Of a DNA stretch of 64,000 nucleotides, positions 52,986 to 64,000 are shown one piece after another (the first letter of the stretch is position 1; each line of letters starts with the position of its first letter). The translations under genes and the position numbers were made by a program. Source of the stretch: Parastagonospora avenae f. sp. tritici 18332-5 (taxonomy: Eukaryota > Ascomycota > Dothideomycetes > Pleosporales > Phaeosphaeriaceae); assembly GCA_022559985.1 (NCBI GenBank), contig JAFJTR010000008.1, positions 186,001 to 250,000 on the forward strand. The letters are read 5' to 3'. The notes beneath the pieces were generated by a model. It saw only the letters and a program-made list of their open reading frames with translations. It had not been told where the DNA came from and ran no database searches.

Positions 52986-53799
52986 ATGTAAGCACGCGGC
53001 GGCTCTGCACTTGAGTCAACTTGATAACGGGGTGGTTACTTTCTTTTGTGGTCACGTGAGACGCATTCATAGACCTGCTGTTTTATCAAGCCTTCAGACA
53101 TTTCATTGGTATGTAATAATTACTACATACAATGTTCACCCAATTTTGGCATGTGTACTTGAGTGTGTGAATGTAGTCTGACTTTTGCGCTTTCCATACT
53201 GTTGGCGATTGCGATGGCATGCTCTTTCTTTGATGATCGCTTTCGACTTGACACCATCAGACGTTATGCGTCGATAAACCAATGAAGGGATGAACCTGGT
53301 GTGCGCGCAGATCCGCCGATGCGACATTTCTCCTTCTTGCCACGCGTCGAAGTCAAATACGAGGATCCGTTGGGATACGCGGAAGTACGAGAGTGGCGCA
53401 GATGACGGAGGTTTGTCCGCGCGGGTGGCTTGGGAGTGGATCTGGGCATCTGGGCCTTGGGCCCTTGATTCCGCAACCAAAAGGGGGGTAAGTTGCGGAT
53501 CCACGAAGCGGTCGCGACCGTTCACCTGCGCATTGACAAGCCAGCGACCCCAAACATGATACTTCATCTCCTGATGCCCCAAGCCGGCTTCTGCTTAAAC
53601 ATTATGACGCTGCCACCCGGTTGATAAATTGTATCTCCCTATAGCAAGGTTTCTGCCAAGGCATTTGTGCCACTGCCAACTGTGCCAGCGGTCATCGAGC
53701 TGGTCATTGAGCTTGGCTAAACACGCCAGCTGGGAAATTGGCCACCAGTCACTAAAAGACGTGTGACCGCCAGTACAGCCGCTCGCAAACACACGCGCA
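52986..53799. other. Intergenic
   Basis: No gene is supported in these 814 bases; it holds the presumed DUF2985 promoter. Confidence 0.5.
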
Positions 53800-55261
53800 A
53801 TGGCGTCTTCAAACTCGACCCCGACGCCCGTTCCTTTCCCGCAACCAAAGGGCATTCGCGACCCTGATTCGAGTGCCACTCCGCCAGACTCGCCTGGTAA
53901 TACCCGTCGCCAACGAACGTCTACCAACGCCTCAGCTATTTCAAATCGAGTTCGCACAGCCAGCTTAAAGTTGATGGAAGCCAATCCACCTCCTGGAATG
54001 TGGGCTGCCACCGGTGCAACTGCATCTAAAGCCCCGTCGCTAGCAGACATTCGAAAAGGCTCCTACGGCTCAGAAGGCTGGAGCGAAGACACGCAGCGCA
54101 AACGAGCAGGCTCTCGTACAAGCCAAGAGAAGAGAGCGGAGCCGACAAGGCACGCGAGCGGTACTATATCACCACTCGAGGGTGGTGTCGAGGCGTTCCC
54201 AGCAGTAACGGAGGAAGACATGCGCGAGCGCCCGTCAGGCGAAGCGCAAAGATTCGAACCAAAAGACAGGAATATCGCTACAGATGTCGAGCTTAGGCAG
54301 AGCAACTCCATAACGGACAAGAAAGAAGAAGGTGCAGTTCGCGAGCCTTTGACAAGCTCTGGAGAGGTACGCATCTCGTATTCGATCTGCATCCAATCAC
54401 ATGCTGACGACTATATAGTATGCTAACGGCTACGTCCCTCCACCAAAGTTGCCCTGGAAGCGTTCTTTTGCCATTGGCATGAGATCGTTCTGGAAGTGGT
54501 TCTTGACGCCATCAGGCTTCTTGATCACAATCTACGCCCTGAACGTCGTCGCATGGGGCGGTATGCTCTTCCTGCTTCTTTGCAACGCGGCACCGGCCAT
54601 GTGCACGCCAACTTGCGACGACATAAACTCTCCCCGAAGAAAGTGGGTCGAATATGATTCTCAGATCTTGAACGCTCTCTTCTGCGTCACTGGTTTTGGT
54701 CTGGCTCCTTGGCGATTTCGCGATCTCTACTGGTGGGGATGGTGGAGGATAGGCGGATCTTCACACAAGGAGATTGGTATCCGCCGTCTTGCTGGCATAC
54801 ATCAAGGCTGGTTCCGCCTCCCTGGCTCCCAGCAGTTACCCGAGCTTGCAGACGCAAAGTCAGTTGATCCCGAGGACCCAGCTGTTCCAATTCCGGCGAA
54901 ATCGATACCAGACCCGCCGCCAACAGGCATGCGCGCGCCTCCTACCAAGAGCTGGAAGATGGATTTCGTCCTGTGGATGAATGCGTCGAACACCTTCTTC
55001 CAAGTTGTTCTCTGCTTTTACATGTGGCACTACAACAGAATTGACCGCCCGAGTTGGGCAACAGGTCTTTTCGTCGCCCTAGGCTGTATAGTTGCCGGCG
55101 TCGGTGGCATAATGATGTGGCACGAGGGCAAGAACATCAAGAAGGTGGAGGGAGTACCAATGCGCAAGGACTACAACGACACCCCAGCGAACGACATCGA
55201 GCGACGCTCGATGCAGAGCATTCCATTGGTGTCTAATCCGGGTGGAGCGGCAAAGTCGTGA
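53800..55261 (+). CDS. DUF2985 (PLAC8-like) membrane protein
   Basis: Exons 53800-54366 and 54419-55261 give 469 residues; the 52-base phase-0 intron (GTACGC, branch GCTGAC, acceptor TATAG) joins LTSSGE to YANGYVPPPKLPWKRS. The N-terminal 190 residues are disordered, Ser/Thr/Pro-rich and basic. The DUF2985 domain follows: TPSGFLITIYALNVVAWGGM, LLLCNAAPAMCTPTCDDINS, PRRKWVEYDSQILNALFCVT and GFGLAPWRFRDLYWWGWWRI. Two further membrane segments lie near the C-terminus (NTFFQVVLCFYMWHYN, GLFVALGCIVAGVGGIMMWH). The conserved Cys-Pro-type cluster (APAMCTPTC) resembles PLAC8 proteins. Role unknown; location is probably the plasma membrane or an internal membrane. Confidence 0.87.
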
Positions 55262-55889
55262 CCACCCAGCCTGCAGAAAAGCAGGGTGTGGCGCTACACA
55301 TCGCCTTGGCGCAGCGAACACTCAACATCATTACAGCATTTTCAGCTAGGATACAGTCTTGGAGATACCCATTTTTTTCGTACATCATTGTAATCAAGAC
55401 ATTATTCGCGAGTCATTTCTTCCTAAAGTCCATATTACGTCACACATACGAGCACTCTATGCAGCTGCACGTCAAAACTTAAAGCAGTTCCCATGCAGTT
55501 CGGTGTAGCCTCACACCAAGCATACGCTATGGTGGCATGCCGAGATCTCCGGTGCCACTGAATACTAGGCAACCTTTGCACCGATAGGTTTGAAATGTTG
55601 ACTTGGATGACGTCGAGGGACATTTGAGCTGCTAACTTTTACTGCGGTAGACGTGACATGTGCACGCGATCGATAACTAATACCTAGGGCTGACCCATCT
55701 GACGCTGTCATCCACTTTTCGAGTGCTTCTCACCTTCTGACATATACCGTCATTGCTTAATATACTCAGGCGTCTCTTACTTCATATCGGGAAAGAACGA
55801 AGCCTTACGATCTGGGCCTCGACTCCACCATCTCCACCACCTACGAACCCTACGAAACACATCTATCATCAACCTGAAATCGAACCAAC
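55262..55889. other. Intergenic
   Basis: 3' end of the DUF2985 gene and promoter of the glycine-zipper gene. No gene is supported. Confidence 0.5.
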
Positions 55890-56690
55890 ATGGCAGCAGC
55901 AGAATACTACGCCACAGCCCACGAGCTACCAGGTACACATCCACCACAAGTCCACTCACAACAAGAACGACCGCCACCTCAGTATCAACAACCCACACAA
56001 CCCTACGCGCAACGCCCACCTCAATACAACACCTCGCCACAACAACAACTCCAAAACTACCCACCGCATCCACACAACGCGCGCCCAATACCACCCTACC
56101 CCACCGACCCACCCCCATACTTCGCACCCCCTCAGCAATCCACCACACACCTAGGCACCCCCCTGCGCCCCCACCGCAGCCGCTCCCAACCCCCGCGCGT
56201 CCGCTTTACAGACCAAAACTCGGACCGCTCGCTCTCAGACTCGTATTCGGACAGTGATAGCGAGGCTTCTTCGCCGCGGCGTCTCAGACACCATAGCCAC
56301 CACAGCAGCAGTCGCGAACTCACCCACGCCCAGCGTCGCGAACACAAAGACCGCGATACCTTCCTCGGCGCGGGTGCGGGTGCGCTTGTTGGCGATATTA
56401 TATTTCCAGGTCTAGGGACGGCGGCGGGGATTTTGCTTGGTGGGCTGGGGGGCAGGAAGTATGCTAGGCGCTCGGGGTCTGAGGATGGGCATAGGCATCG
56501 GGATGCGTATCGTGAGGGGAAGGAAGAGGCGAGACATGATGGACATGGATACAGGCACAGGGATGCTCATCGTGAGAGGAAGGAGGAGGCGAGGCATGAG
56601 CGTGGTGGGGAAAGGAAGAGGAGGCATAGGAGGAGTGATGGCTGGGATGAGGAGAGTGGGACTTACAAGAGTGGGTTGGTGGTTAGGTAG
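55890..56690 (+). CDS. Glycine-zipper protein with Pro/Gln-rich N-terminus and His/Arg repeats
   Basis: Single exon of 266 residues, no named family. Residues 1-100 are Pro/Gln/Tyr-rich and disordered, and 110-150 form a Ser/Asp then His/Ser/Arg-rich linker. Residues about 158-188 are a Gly-zipper hairpin (FLGAGAGALVGDIIFPGLGT, then AAGILLGGLGG), which in other proteins inserts in or packs against membranes. Two adjacent 20-residue repeats follow at 201-220 and 221-240 (HRHRDAYREGKEEARHDGHG and a close copy), ending in a basic tail. Such proteins are frequent in filamentous ascomycetes and often stress-related, but no role can be assigned. It is convergent with the Zn2Cys6 gene. Confidence 0.75.
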   Translation: MAAAEYYATAHELPGTHPPQVHSQQERPPPQYQQPTQPYAQRPPQYNTSPQQQLQNYPPHPHNARPIPPYPTDPPPYFAPPQQSTTHLGTPLRPHRSRSQPPRVRFTDQNSDRSLSDSYSDSDSEASSPRRLRHHSHHSSSRELTHAQRREHKDRDTFLGAGAGALVGDIIFPGLGTAAGILLGGLGGRKYARRSGSEDGHRHRDAYREGKEEARHDGHGYRHRDAHRERKEEARHERGGERKRRHRRSDGWDEESGTYKSGLVVR

Positions 56691-57040
56691 ATGTTGAGTG
56701 CAGGCAACGAGGTATAGATTATGATCACGAAGCGATGTAATTGTAACGAGTCATTCTATCGTTTGCAAGAACACTTTAGCTATGATGCGATTGACTGCAA
56801 ATTCCATATACGTTATTTGTTACACACCTCTATCAACTCAAGCGCCCCATGAAATACTTAGAAAGTACTTGCAAAGATCCCAACGAGAAAGAAAGAATCG
56901 CTAACATTATGCAGAACAAATATGATGAACATACAAGCAACATAGGGTCCTTTTTTTCCTCTCGCTGTCCACACCAAACGCCCCACCCCCTCATCTCATA
57001 TACAAAAACTCCAGAAAATGCTGCGTCTCTTCCCTCCTCC
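56691..57040. other. Short intergenic between convergent genes
   Basis: 3' regions only; the sequence is A/T-rich around 56760-56960. Confidence 0.5.
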
Positions 57041-60000
57041 TCACTCCATCGTCCCCCGTCTCGGCATCCCCCTCCCCCTCTGCCCCACTCCATTCAACAT
57101 ATCCAAATCCACGGGCCCCGTCCCCATGCCCAACCCAAACCCAAATCCCTCATTCCCTTGCGCCGAAAACACGCCATCGTCACCCATGCCGGGTGGCTCG
57201 ACATTAAACGGAACAAAGTAACTGCTCATGGGGTCGAAGAACTGGTTTCCGCCACCCATGTCGAGGTTCCAGAATGCGGCGGGGTGGGCATTGAAGTCGG
57301 CGGAGAGGTCGGGGAAGGGCGACATGTCGAGTTGCTGGGAGGGGTGGATGAGGTTGGGCGAGGTGTTGAGCATGGGGAGTTGAGCGTGGGCGTGAGGATT
57401 ATGTTGGGGGTGGTGACCGGCGAATTCGGCAATGAATTGTTGAGAGGGGGTTTGTTGGTGTTGGGAGGGTGTGCTGAAGTATGTGGTGGGGTCGTAGTCA
57501 AGGGCTTCTTGTTGGGAGGCGAGGTTCATTTGGGAGAGGTGGTGTTGTTGGAGGCGGGCTTGTTGTTGTTGTTGCGATATTGAGTTGTGGCGTTGTGATT
57601 GAGGCGACATGTTTGGTGGGCCGTCCGCTTTCGAGATTGATTTTGACTTGGCTTTGCGGGCTTGTTTGCGTTGTTGGTCGGATCGTGAAGGTGGGGAGAG
57701 AGAGGCGAAGAATTCTTCGACGCTTTGCAGGTCGCTCTTCGTTCCGAGGACGGCATCGGTGCCAGGCTCGTTCGCGAGTGATTCGGCAGCGTCTTCATAA
57801 TCTGTCTTCGAAACGCCATGTGGATATCTATCAAACCAGTCTCCGTATTGGAATATGCTGCCCTTTTTCTTGTCACCAGTGGATGCAGGTCCCTTCAATT
57901 GAGCATCCGCATGCTGTCGATAAAGGTCCTTGAGGTTCTCTGCGATGTAGTGGAACATGCCCCAGTACTTCTTCATCTTGGTTAGATACTTGACATTGTA
58001 TGCCAAATACTTCTTCGATTGAGCTTCGAGCTTGGGGTTCTTCGAGAATACTCCATGTACGTGAACGGTAGATGCGAAGAATGCAGAGTATCCGGCGAAA
58101 GGTGCAACGACATTATGGTCCATGGACTCGTTAATGAGAATCGAGATCTGATTCGCAGCATCCAAGGCTGAGCGAGCCGATTCGGTGAGGAAATCGTGTG
58201 GCATATCTTTGGGCGGTCGGCTACCTGCTGTCGATGGGAGAGCGAAGCGATGCATGAAGAGCATAATCTGTTGCCACAGAATATGCAGGTACAAGAACGA
58301 GTTTGCGGTCTTGCCTATCGCATGGCTCTTAAGATTCTCTGGCGTGTAGACAAGCATCTCGGGTAGCGATTCTTTAAACTCCTTTGCTTCCTTCTTGATC
58401 ACGTTGAACGTCGACTGTGATGACCACATCGTATCCGATTCGCGTTCTTTCCCACCCAAGTTCATGTACTTGATTAACTTGCCCCAAACGCACACTAGTC
58501 GGATCGTGTACGCCGATACGCCCATGTTGTCGCGTGGGTTCGCTAGTTGGCCACTGTCAGGCGGAACAGGGTTGGGCACGTTGCCTTCTAAATTCTCCGT
58601 CGGTGCATGTATCTCATGCAGGTATAGATGTTCTTTGACTGGTAATTGTACTTCAATGTACTGCTCGTGTACGAAGAGCGGGCGATCGGTGCCAGACGAG
58701 TTGAATCTGTCCATTAGGAAGCAAGACCACATCGTTCTTCGTCGGATCTCGCGATCTGTGGCGGAAAGTGGCTTCCGATCGGGTTCACTGACAAGTGGAT
58801 CGAACTCGTTTTCCTTGTGTAATTGTAACGCGTATGCCATCCGTTGCGCCATGCCGCCAAACATCCAACTCCGTCCTCCTTGACATGTGCCAAATTCGTG
58901 CAGGCCAAGCAACAAATACACAATCAGTATCGTGATATTCGGCGCATCGTATCGTTTCAATGCGATTTCGCGCGCTCGTTCGGCCCAATTGTCGCCTCGC
59001 AGAAAACATGGCTCGGTTCGGAGTTGCGGATGTGTCGAGAATCGAGCTGAAATGGCGCACATTGCCAGGATTAGAACAGGAGGCACTTTTCCAGCAGCCA
59101 GCTTCCGCATAAAGCTCGGCTTGTGAAGAAGGGGGTAGCTTTGCCCATAAACAAAGTCAAAGTACACTTCAGCAAGATGCTCTTGGATTTCTTTCGAGGG
59201 CAGACTCTCCGCGCCTTCTGTGAGTAGCTTGGTATCGTCCGACTCCTTCGATTGTGATGCGATGCCGGACACAGCTGGATCCGACCCTTTTGCTTTTGAC
59301 CAGTCGTCCAAATCGTTTCCGAAAGCTTCTTCTGCAACGCGCTTCTTCGTCGTGGGCGTTTTCGGTGGAGCGCCGGGGATGGGTGGTTTGACCACTGATC
59401 TTCCAACGTTCGCGACAGATGGCAGACTTTCTTTCGGTATTAGCTTTACGACACGGTCTTCCATGCGCTTCAACCGCTTATCCAGCATGGCCATGTAGTC
59501 TGTTCTTGGCGCAGCCTTCCTCGTTGTGACCTTGTACACGCATGGTATTCTGCTCCGCAAACAGTGCTTGCATGCTGGTTTCTCACCCGAGCAGCGAATC
59601 TTCTTCCTGCGACATGCGATACATGCAAGCGGCAACCTCTTCCTCTCTTTCCCAGCTTTCGTCTTCATCTCGCTCCAGAGTGGTGGATCCTGCGGGTCGT
59701 CCTTGCTTCGCCGCGAGGTGGTTGAGTGATCTGTGCCGTCGTTTCCACTCAGCCTGATGCCGAGTGCTGAGGCATCGTTCAAGTTCTCCCCAATAGCCAG
59801 CATGCCCAGCGCGGCCGCGCTTTCGGGGCTTGTATTATTCCCATCCAGCATGTTCCGCGGACTGCCTCCAATGCTCAGCCTGTGCTGCTGCGCGCCACCT
59901 CCAGCGCTGGCATTGTCCTCGCTCATGTGACTCAGGCTGCCGCGGTGATCTTGGTAGCCCGACTCGATCTTGATGCCATCGAAGCCAGTCCCAAAGCCCT

Positions 60001-60190
60001 GGGCCTGCGCATACGCTACGTCGAAGTCGCCGAATGAGCCCATTATGTTGTTCGGGCTAATTCCAGAAGCGTTGGGCGACGAGCGAAGTTCGGGTAGGCC
60101 GTACTCGTTCAGCATGAGGGAGTCATCGTGCTCAAAGCGTGCGTGCGACGGCGTGGCCATGGAAGTTGCAGATGCGCCGGAATCGGTCAT
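57041..60190 (-). CDS. Zn2Cys6 transcription factor with fungal-specific regulatory domain
   Basis: Single exon of 1049 residues. The zinc cluster at 190-217 has C-x2-C-x6-C-x6-C-x2-C-x6-C spacing (CIACRRKKIRC, then CKHCLRSRIPC). It is followed by a basic linker and a short dimerisation helix (YMAMLDKRLKRMEDRVVKLI). The fungal-specific regulatory (middle homology) domain spans about 340-720 (YFDFVYGQSYPLLHKPSFMR, LLGLHEFGTCQGGRSWMFGG, MAQRMAYALQLHKENEFDP, RRRTMWSCFLMDRFNSSGTD). The C-terminus is Gln/His-rich with short aromatic motifs, as in activation domains. An acidic N-terminal region precedes the zinc cluster. The target pathway cannot be read from the sequence, and linkage to the peptide locus 10 kb away is speculative. 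No intron is needed. Confidence 0.9.
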   Translation of the reverse strand: MTDSGASATSMATPSHARFEHDDSLMLNEYGLPELRSSPNASGISPNNIMGSFGDFDVAYAQAQGFGTGFDGIKIESGYQDHRGSLSHMSEDNASAGGGAQQHRLSIGGSPRNMLDGNNTSPESAAALGMLAIGENLNDASALGIRLSGNDGTDHSTTSRRSKDDPQDPPLWSEMKTKAGKERKRLPLACIACRRKKIRCSGEKPACKHCLRSRIPCVYKVTTRKAAPRTDYMAMLDKRLKRMEDRVVKLIPKESLPSVANVGRSVVKPPIPGAPPKTPTTKKRVAEEAFGNDLDDWSKAKGSDPAVSGIASQSKESDDTKLLTEGAESLPSKEIQEHLAEVYFDFVYGQSYPLLHKPSFMRKLAAGKVPPVLILAMCAISARFSTHPQLRTEPCFLRGDNWAERAREIALKRYDAPNITILIVYLLLGLHEFGTCQGGRSWMFGGMAQRMAYALQLHKENEFDPLVSEPDRKPLSATDREIRRRTMWSCFLMDRFNSSGTDRPLFVHEQYIEVQLPVKEHLYLHEIHAPTENLEGNVPNPVPPDSGQLANPRDNMGVSAYTIRLVCVWGKLIKYMNLGGKERESDTMWSSQSTFNVIKKEAKEFKESLPEMLVYTPENLKSHAIGKTANSFLYLHILWQQIMLFMHRFALPSTAGSRPPKDMPHDFLTESARSALDAANQISILINESMDHNVVAPFAGYSAFFASTVHVHGVFSKNPKLEAQSKKYLAYNVKYLTKMKKYWGMFHYIAENLKDLYRQHADAQLKGPASTGDKKKGSIFQYGDWFDRYPHGVSKTDYEDAAESLANEPGTDAVLGTKSDLQSVEEFFASLSPPSRSDQQRKQARKAKSKSISKADGPPNMSPQSQRHNSISQQQQQARLQQHHLSQMNLASQQEALDYDPTTYFSTPSQHQQTPSQQFIAEFAGHHPQHNPHAHAQLPMLNTSPNLIHPSQQLDMSPFPDLSADFNAHPAAFWNLDMGGGNQFFDPMSSYFVPFNVEPPGMGDDGVFSAQGNEGFGFGLGMGTGPVDLDMLNGVGQRGRGMPRRGTME

Positions 60191-61975
60191 GCCTCGCTTG
60201 CGCGTTTCTGTGCCTCACGAATGCAGAGGCCGCTCACGCTCACATCGAATTTGGAGGAAAAGGCCCCAAAGACGCTACAACTGGCACCCTCGGAGATCCA
60301 AAATACACATTGCCAGACTGCAGTTCAGCGGTCAAAGAACGTCGTGTGCTAGACGGCTCGGAGGCGCACAGAGGCGAGGAATGCGCGAGCTTAGTGTAGA
60401 GCTCCGACTTTCTCCACAGGCCAAAGTTAGACGCAGTGGGGGCGCTAACCGCAAAGATCAGTTGCTGTATGTGGGGAGAGAGACAAGTCGTAAGCGGGAT
60501 TGACAAGAGACGAGACGAAAAGGCTGAACATCAGCAGACGGTCGCGGAGACAGCTCGGACGCTCGAGGGACGCGAATGACGCTGACGGGCCGTTGAAGTG
60601 TAGCCAGGCCAGTTACGAGTAACAAATATCGACGGACCAGGGTAATTGCTGAAATGGCGTTGTTGCTGCATGGCTGGGTTCGCATTGATGTAATCGCGCC
60701 GACAGGATTCGCAGCCGGCGCAGGCTGTCTTCCCGCTCGAGTCCGATTAACCTCGCTAGAAAGCACGTGAATTGGCCAGTGTAGGTGCATGCAGACTTTC
60801 CCCACATGGGCGGGCTAGTCGGTCGAGGCCAGGACCCTATTAATCAGACATCACTCAGCAGCAGCGCCCTGGGATGAACGCATAAAAGCTTGGCCGCGCG
60901 CTGAAAACGGTGGCTGATCGGCGCAATTGATGCGACTCGACCTCAATATGCAGAGTGTCTTCTGTGTTCTGTAATACTTTCAATGCGATGCTACTGGAGA
61001 CTGCAGAAGTGTGGTGGAGTTGGCTGCTGTTCCTTGCGGGGCGCCCGCTTGTTCACGCCAAAGGCCACGCGCTGCATATTGCCTGCTTCATCAATCCTCA
61101 ATCTCCGACTCCACCTAGCACCCGTTGGCCATTTTTTTATTTCTTTCCGCCCGCGCCGATCGCCTAACCTCAAGTGCGTATATGGACACCCGCATGCAGC
61201 TCTTCCTCGTGATGCTTTCTTCGTCAGCTTTGCAGTGAACAATATAGTCAAATCATGAGAAGTGGAAGCCACCGGTCATCCTGCAGTGGAGCGTTGCAGA
61301 TGCATACGAGTGGATGTCGCTTCCACATTGCGGGCCGGACCAGGATATTGAAGCCTGAGAGTTTGGACGGAACGTGGGACCTTGTTTCTGGAAGGCACGG
61401 TCCCATGCTTGATACTCGCATATCGCGTCTCGTGCAAGGCCTCTCCATCGTTGAACGTCCGGCTATTCCCATGGTCACATGCTTCACTCTTTTCTTACAG
61501 CTCACTTCGCAATATCAACTTTGATTTAGCCATATTCTATAGTAGACAAACACCTGCTGTCTCCATGCGCATTCTCGTTACACAGGATCCTTCCCCACAG
61601 ATTCTGATGTAACAGTAGACGATATCCAACCGGGATATACCCTTCCTAAACACGCAACTTGCCTGACCCACCCACCGGAGCGACCCTCTAATCCATACAA
61701 GTTGTGCACGAGGTGAACGACTGCACCTTGTGCATATTGTGAAGTAATCCGTTTGTCCGCTTCAAGCCTTCTCCATATATGGGCACCTTGGCGATGTCCG
61801 AGACGGACGCAGACAAACAAAGCCTCATTTACAGCCACATGGAGAGGCATGCAGGCTGCGCGCGACGGCTGTGGGGAGCAAGCATCAAATCTTGGTTTTG
61901 TCGATCGTTGGGCGTGGCATCAACAATCGCCAGGGGTGGATAGCTGCGCCTAATACGCTAACGTAATGGGAGCAG
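60191..61975. other. Gene-free stretch of about 1.8 kb
   Basis: It contains the leader and promoter of the Zn2Cys6 gene (first several hundred bases) and the 3' region of the GH85 gene. No other gene is supported. Confidence 0.5.
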
Positions 61976-64000
61976 TCAGATCATCTCACTGCTTAGGTGC
62001 AGTGTTGTGACATGACGAGCTAGATTCTGCCCAATGAACCCAACCCCAATTATCTCGACTTCCACCTCTTTTTCAGCGAACTCTTGCTCCACCTCCTCAG
62101 TCACGATTCTCTGAAGAGTATACGTTCTTCCAAGTTGCGTTCCGTTAATGTTCACGAGGAAGTATGAGAATGGCCCGGTAAGTAGGCTGTATGGTATGCC
62201 AGAAAGTCTATCCTCAGTGGAATCTGCGAAATTCCAGCATAGTCGCACATGCTTGTTTTCTCCTTCGCCTCGATGCTCCAAATGTACATCGTAAATACTG
62301 TGAGTAATCGGAACATTATCACCGTGGAAGGGCGTGATTGAGATTGAAGAGATCTCAAGGATAGGGACCGTCCCTTCACCACTAGAGCCAGTCAAATGGA
62401 CACCCAACTCTTGCAGACCACCGCCGTCGTCTGTATACGCTTGCGGACTAATCTTTGCTCGCATGGTCAAGAATCCTTCAGCGTTTTCTATGGGCAACAA
62501 CCGTGGCTGATCGAGGTTGGTGAGCTTGAGAGAAAAGCTTGGTACTGCGCCCGTACCAGTGGCGAGGTTGCGACAAGTGACTTCCAAACCCAGACCGTCG
62601 ACCGCAGGCATATTCAAGCTGTAGAGAGGTATGTAGCGGTTGGATATATCTGGTTGGATGCAATTGTGGGCCTCGATTACCAGCTTACTTCGAGGGCCGT
62701 CTGCTAGCCTGTGTGTGATGCGAGCTTGGCCGGCTTGATTGGCACATGGCACAGGTAGAGGGAGAGGGGTTTGTGCGCCAAGCTGTGCGTGCAATAACCC
62801 ATCTGTGACGTGTTTGGCGAAACTGCGACTGAAATCAGTGAAGAAGAACTCTTCCGATCCTGCTGGAAAGCGCATGGCAGATTTGGTAATACAGCGTCCT
62901 TCCATCTGTTGATGACGGACTGCTGTATTTCCACAGGAACACTCGATATCGTCTGGTAAATCGTCACCGTGCCACATTGTCCGCTCGACTGCTCTACCCT
63001 GCCCAGGAAAGTGCTCAAACGACCAGGCAGGTGCAAAGACACCAGCGGACAAGCCGAGTTGTGCGAGTTTTGTCACAGCTACACCGGTGTTGGTACCACC
63101 ACCACCTTTCTTGGGATACGTGGATCTGGATTGGTGTGATCCTGTATTATTTTGCGCCCAAGCATCAATGCCAAAGAAGATCTGCTCGAATGGGAAGTCC
63201 GATTGCAACGCAGTCGTCTTCGATCTACTTGCCTCGGACTCGCCCCAGCAGTAGTTGGTCAAGATGCTGCCACAAGCTTGGGCAAAGAGAAGATTGGAGG
63301 CGGAGAGAGCATTCTGGTAGTATATCTTGTCGGACGTTGTTAGGGCATCATACCTGCAAAACACCATCAGCTTTCCTGGCCATATAGTTCATAGTAGGTA
63401 TCTTCACTCACCATACCAATTGCCTACTGTCACCTAGCTCGCCTCTCAACTGCACGAGGAAGGCTTGAAGTATGTCTGGACTCCAAGCTTCTCTTGGGAA
63501 AGGTACCTCGATATTGACTAGATAGCCGTCGAAGCCATAGTGCTTCGCTATATTGGCTAGCTTCGTGGCGAGACCGAACGTCATGTTGCCATCACTGCTG
63601 ATGCGCTGTAAAAGCCTCTCTGTCTCCTTCGTCTGCGGCTCGACAAGAATGGTACCGAGAGCTTTGACACCATTGCGATGTAGTGTGTTGGTCCAAGTTG
63701 GTGGAGGTATACAGACTAGCTTGTGGGAGAAGTACACGAATAAGTCCACGTACTGAAGGTATTCACATGTATACATCTCTTCCGCGAGATCTGCACCTTG
63801 CACGTTTTCATAATCATGATAATTGCCGGCATAGTCATGAACTAGTAAGACGCGCGCTTTGGGGGTTTCTCTTGCTGCAGTCTCAACAATTCGAGGTAGT
63901 AATGGCGTATTTGACATTTGCAGTGGATCTGATTCGCTCTCTTTCCAGCCTTCGAGCTGGTCGAAAGTATCGAAATACGCGAAACCCTTCAGACGATCTC
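61976..64000 (-). CDS. GH85 endo-beta-N-acetylglucosaminidase (cut by window end)
   Basis: Cleaves the chitobiose core of N-glycans, in the cytosol during turnover of misfolded glycoproteins or outside the cell in some fungi. Exons 64000-63412 and 63353-61976 (58-base intron, GTGAGT/TGCAG, which completes the Trp-Tyr pair after DSRQLV). The frame is open to the right edge, where LKGFAYFDTFDQLEGWKESE lies, so the true N-terminus is outside. The active-site strand GFDGYLVNIEV carries the Asn and Glu expected in GH85; VLLVHDYAGNYHDYE and YVDLFVYFSHKLVCIPPPTW precede it. FFGIDAWAQNN and AWSFEHF follow in the barrel, and a C-terminal beta-rich region ends the protein. No signal peptide can be judged. 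At least 655 residues are encoded here. Confidence 0.9.

Noticed and set aside
57226..57583. Plus-strand frames over the end of the Zn2Cys6 gene
   Set aside because: Low-complexity shadows of the Gln/His/Pro-rich C-terminus on the minus strand.
1..64000. CRISPR arrays, rRNA genes, insertion sequences and intact transposons
   Set aside because: None seen; the window is fungal nuclear DNA with spliced genes, and no transposase or reverse-transcriptase motif was recognised.

Overview
The window is nuclear DNA of a filamentous ascomycete (Pezizomycotina; probably, but not provably, Dothideomycetes). The evidence is dense genes with short introns (mostly 43-60 bases, GTRNGT donors, CTRAC-type branch points) and fungal families such as DUF7053, DUF2985, UstYa/DUF3328, rhodopsin-like membrane proteins and Zn2Cys6 regulators. 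Exons were joined by hand: splice sites were chosen so that reading frame and family signatures continue, and for most genes the summed exon length is an exact multiple of three.

Layout. 1-37.4 kb is mostly housekeeping: carnitine acetyltransferase (cut by the left edge), the RAD57 recombination mediator, a DUF7053 protein, a small MARVEL-type membrane protein, the decapping scaffold EDC4/Pdc1, tubulin cofactor B, a two-repeat Myb protein, the kinetochore protein MIF2/CENP-C, the seven-knuckle zinc protein GIS2, an F-box protein and the DNA-end-resection factor SAE2/Ctp1. Three stretches (about 13.8-16.0, 18.4-21.8 and 23.3-27.9 kb) show no convincing gene.

38-48 kb is different and is the main find: a candidate ribosomal-peptide (dikaritin/UstYa-type RiPP) locus. 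It holds a secreted precursor of 166 residues with three tyrosine-rich repeats spaced exactly 47 residues apart (one repeat per exon unit, Lys-Arg sites after repeats 2 and 3), an intact UstYa-like oxidase divergent from it, a second UstYa-like gene whose 5' part is broken, a CYP52-like cytochrome P450 with a one-base frame break, a rhodopsin-like membrane protein with a questionable junction, and a second small secreted peptide gene ending just after a Lys-Arg site. Both peptide genes use a rare GC-AG intron. The expected model is secretion, Kex2 cleavage and UstYa-catalysed oxidative tyrosine cross-linking; the frame breaks suggest that part of the locus is decaying, or that the assembly has single-base errors.

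48.4-64 kb returns to ordinary genes: tRNA-splicing endonuclease subunit SEN15, a GPI-anchored wall protein, a secreted FAD oxidoreductase (possibly linked to the peptide locus), a DUF2985 membrane protein, a glycine-zipper protein, a large Zn2Cys6 regulator and a GH85 endo-beta-N-acetylglucosaminidase cut by the right edge.
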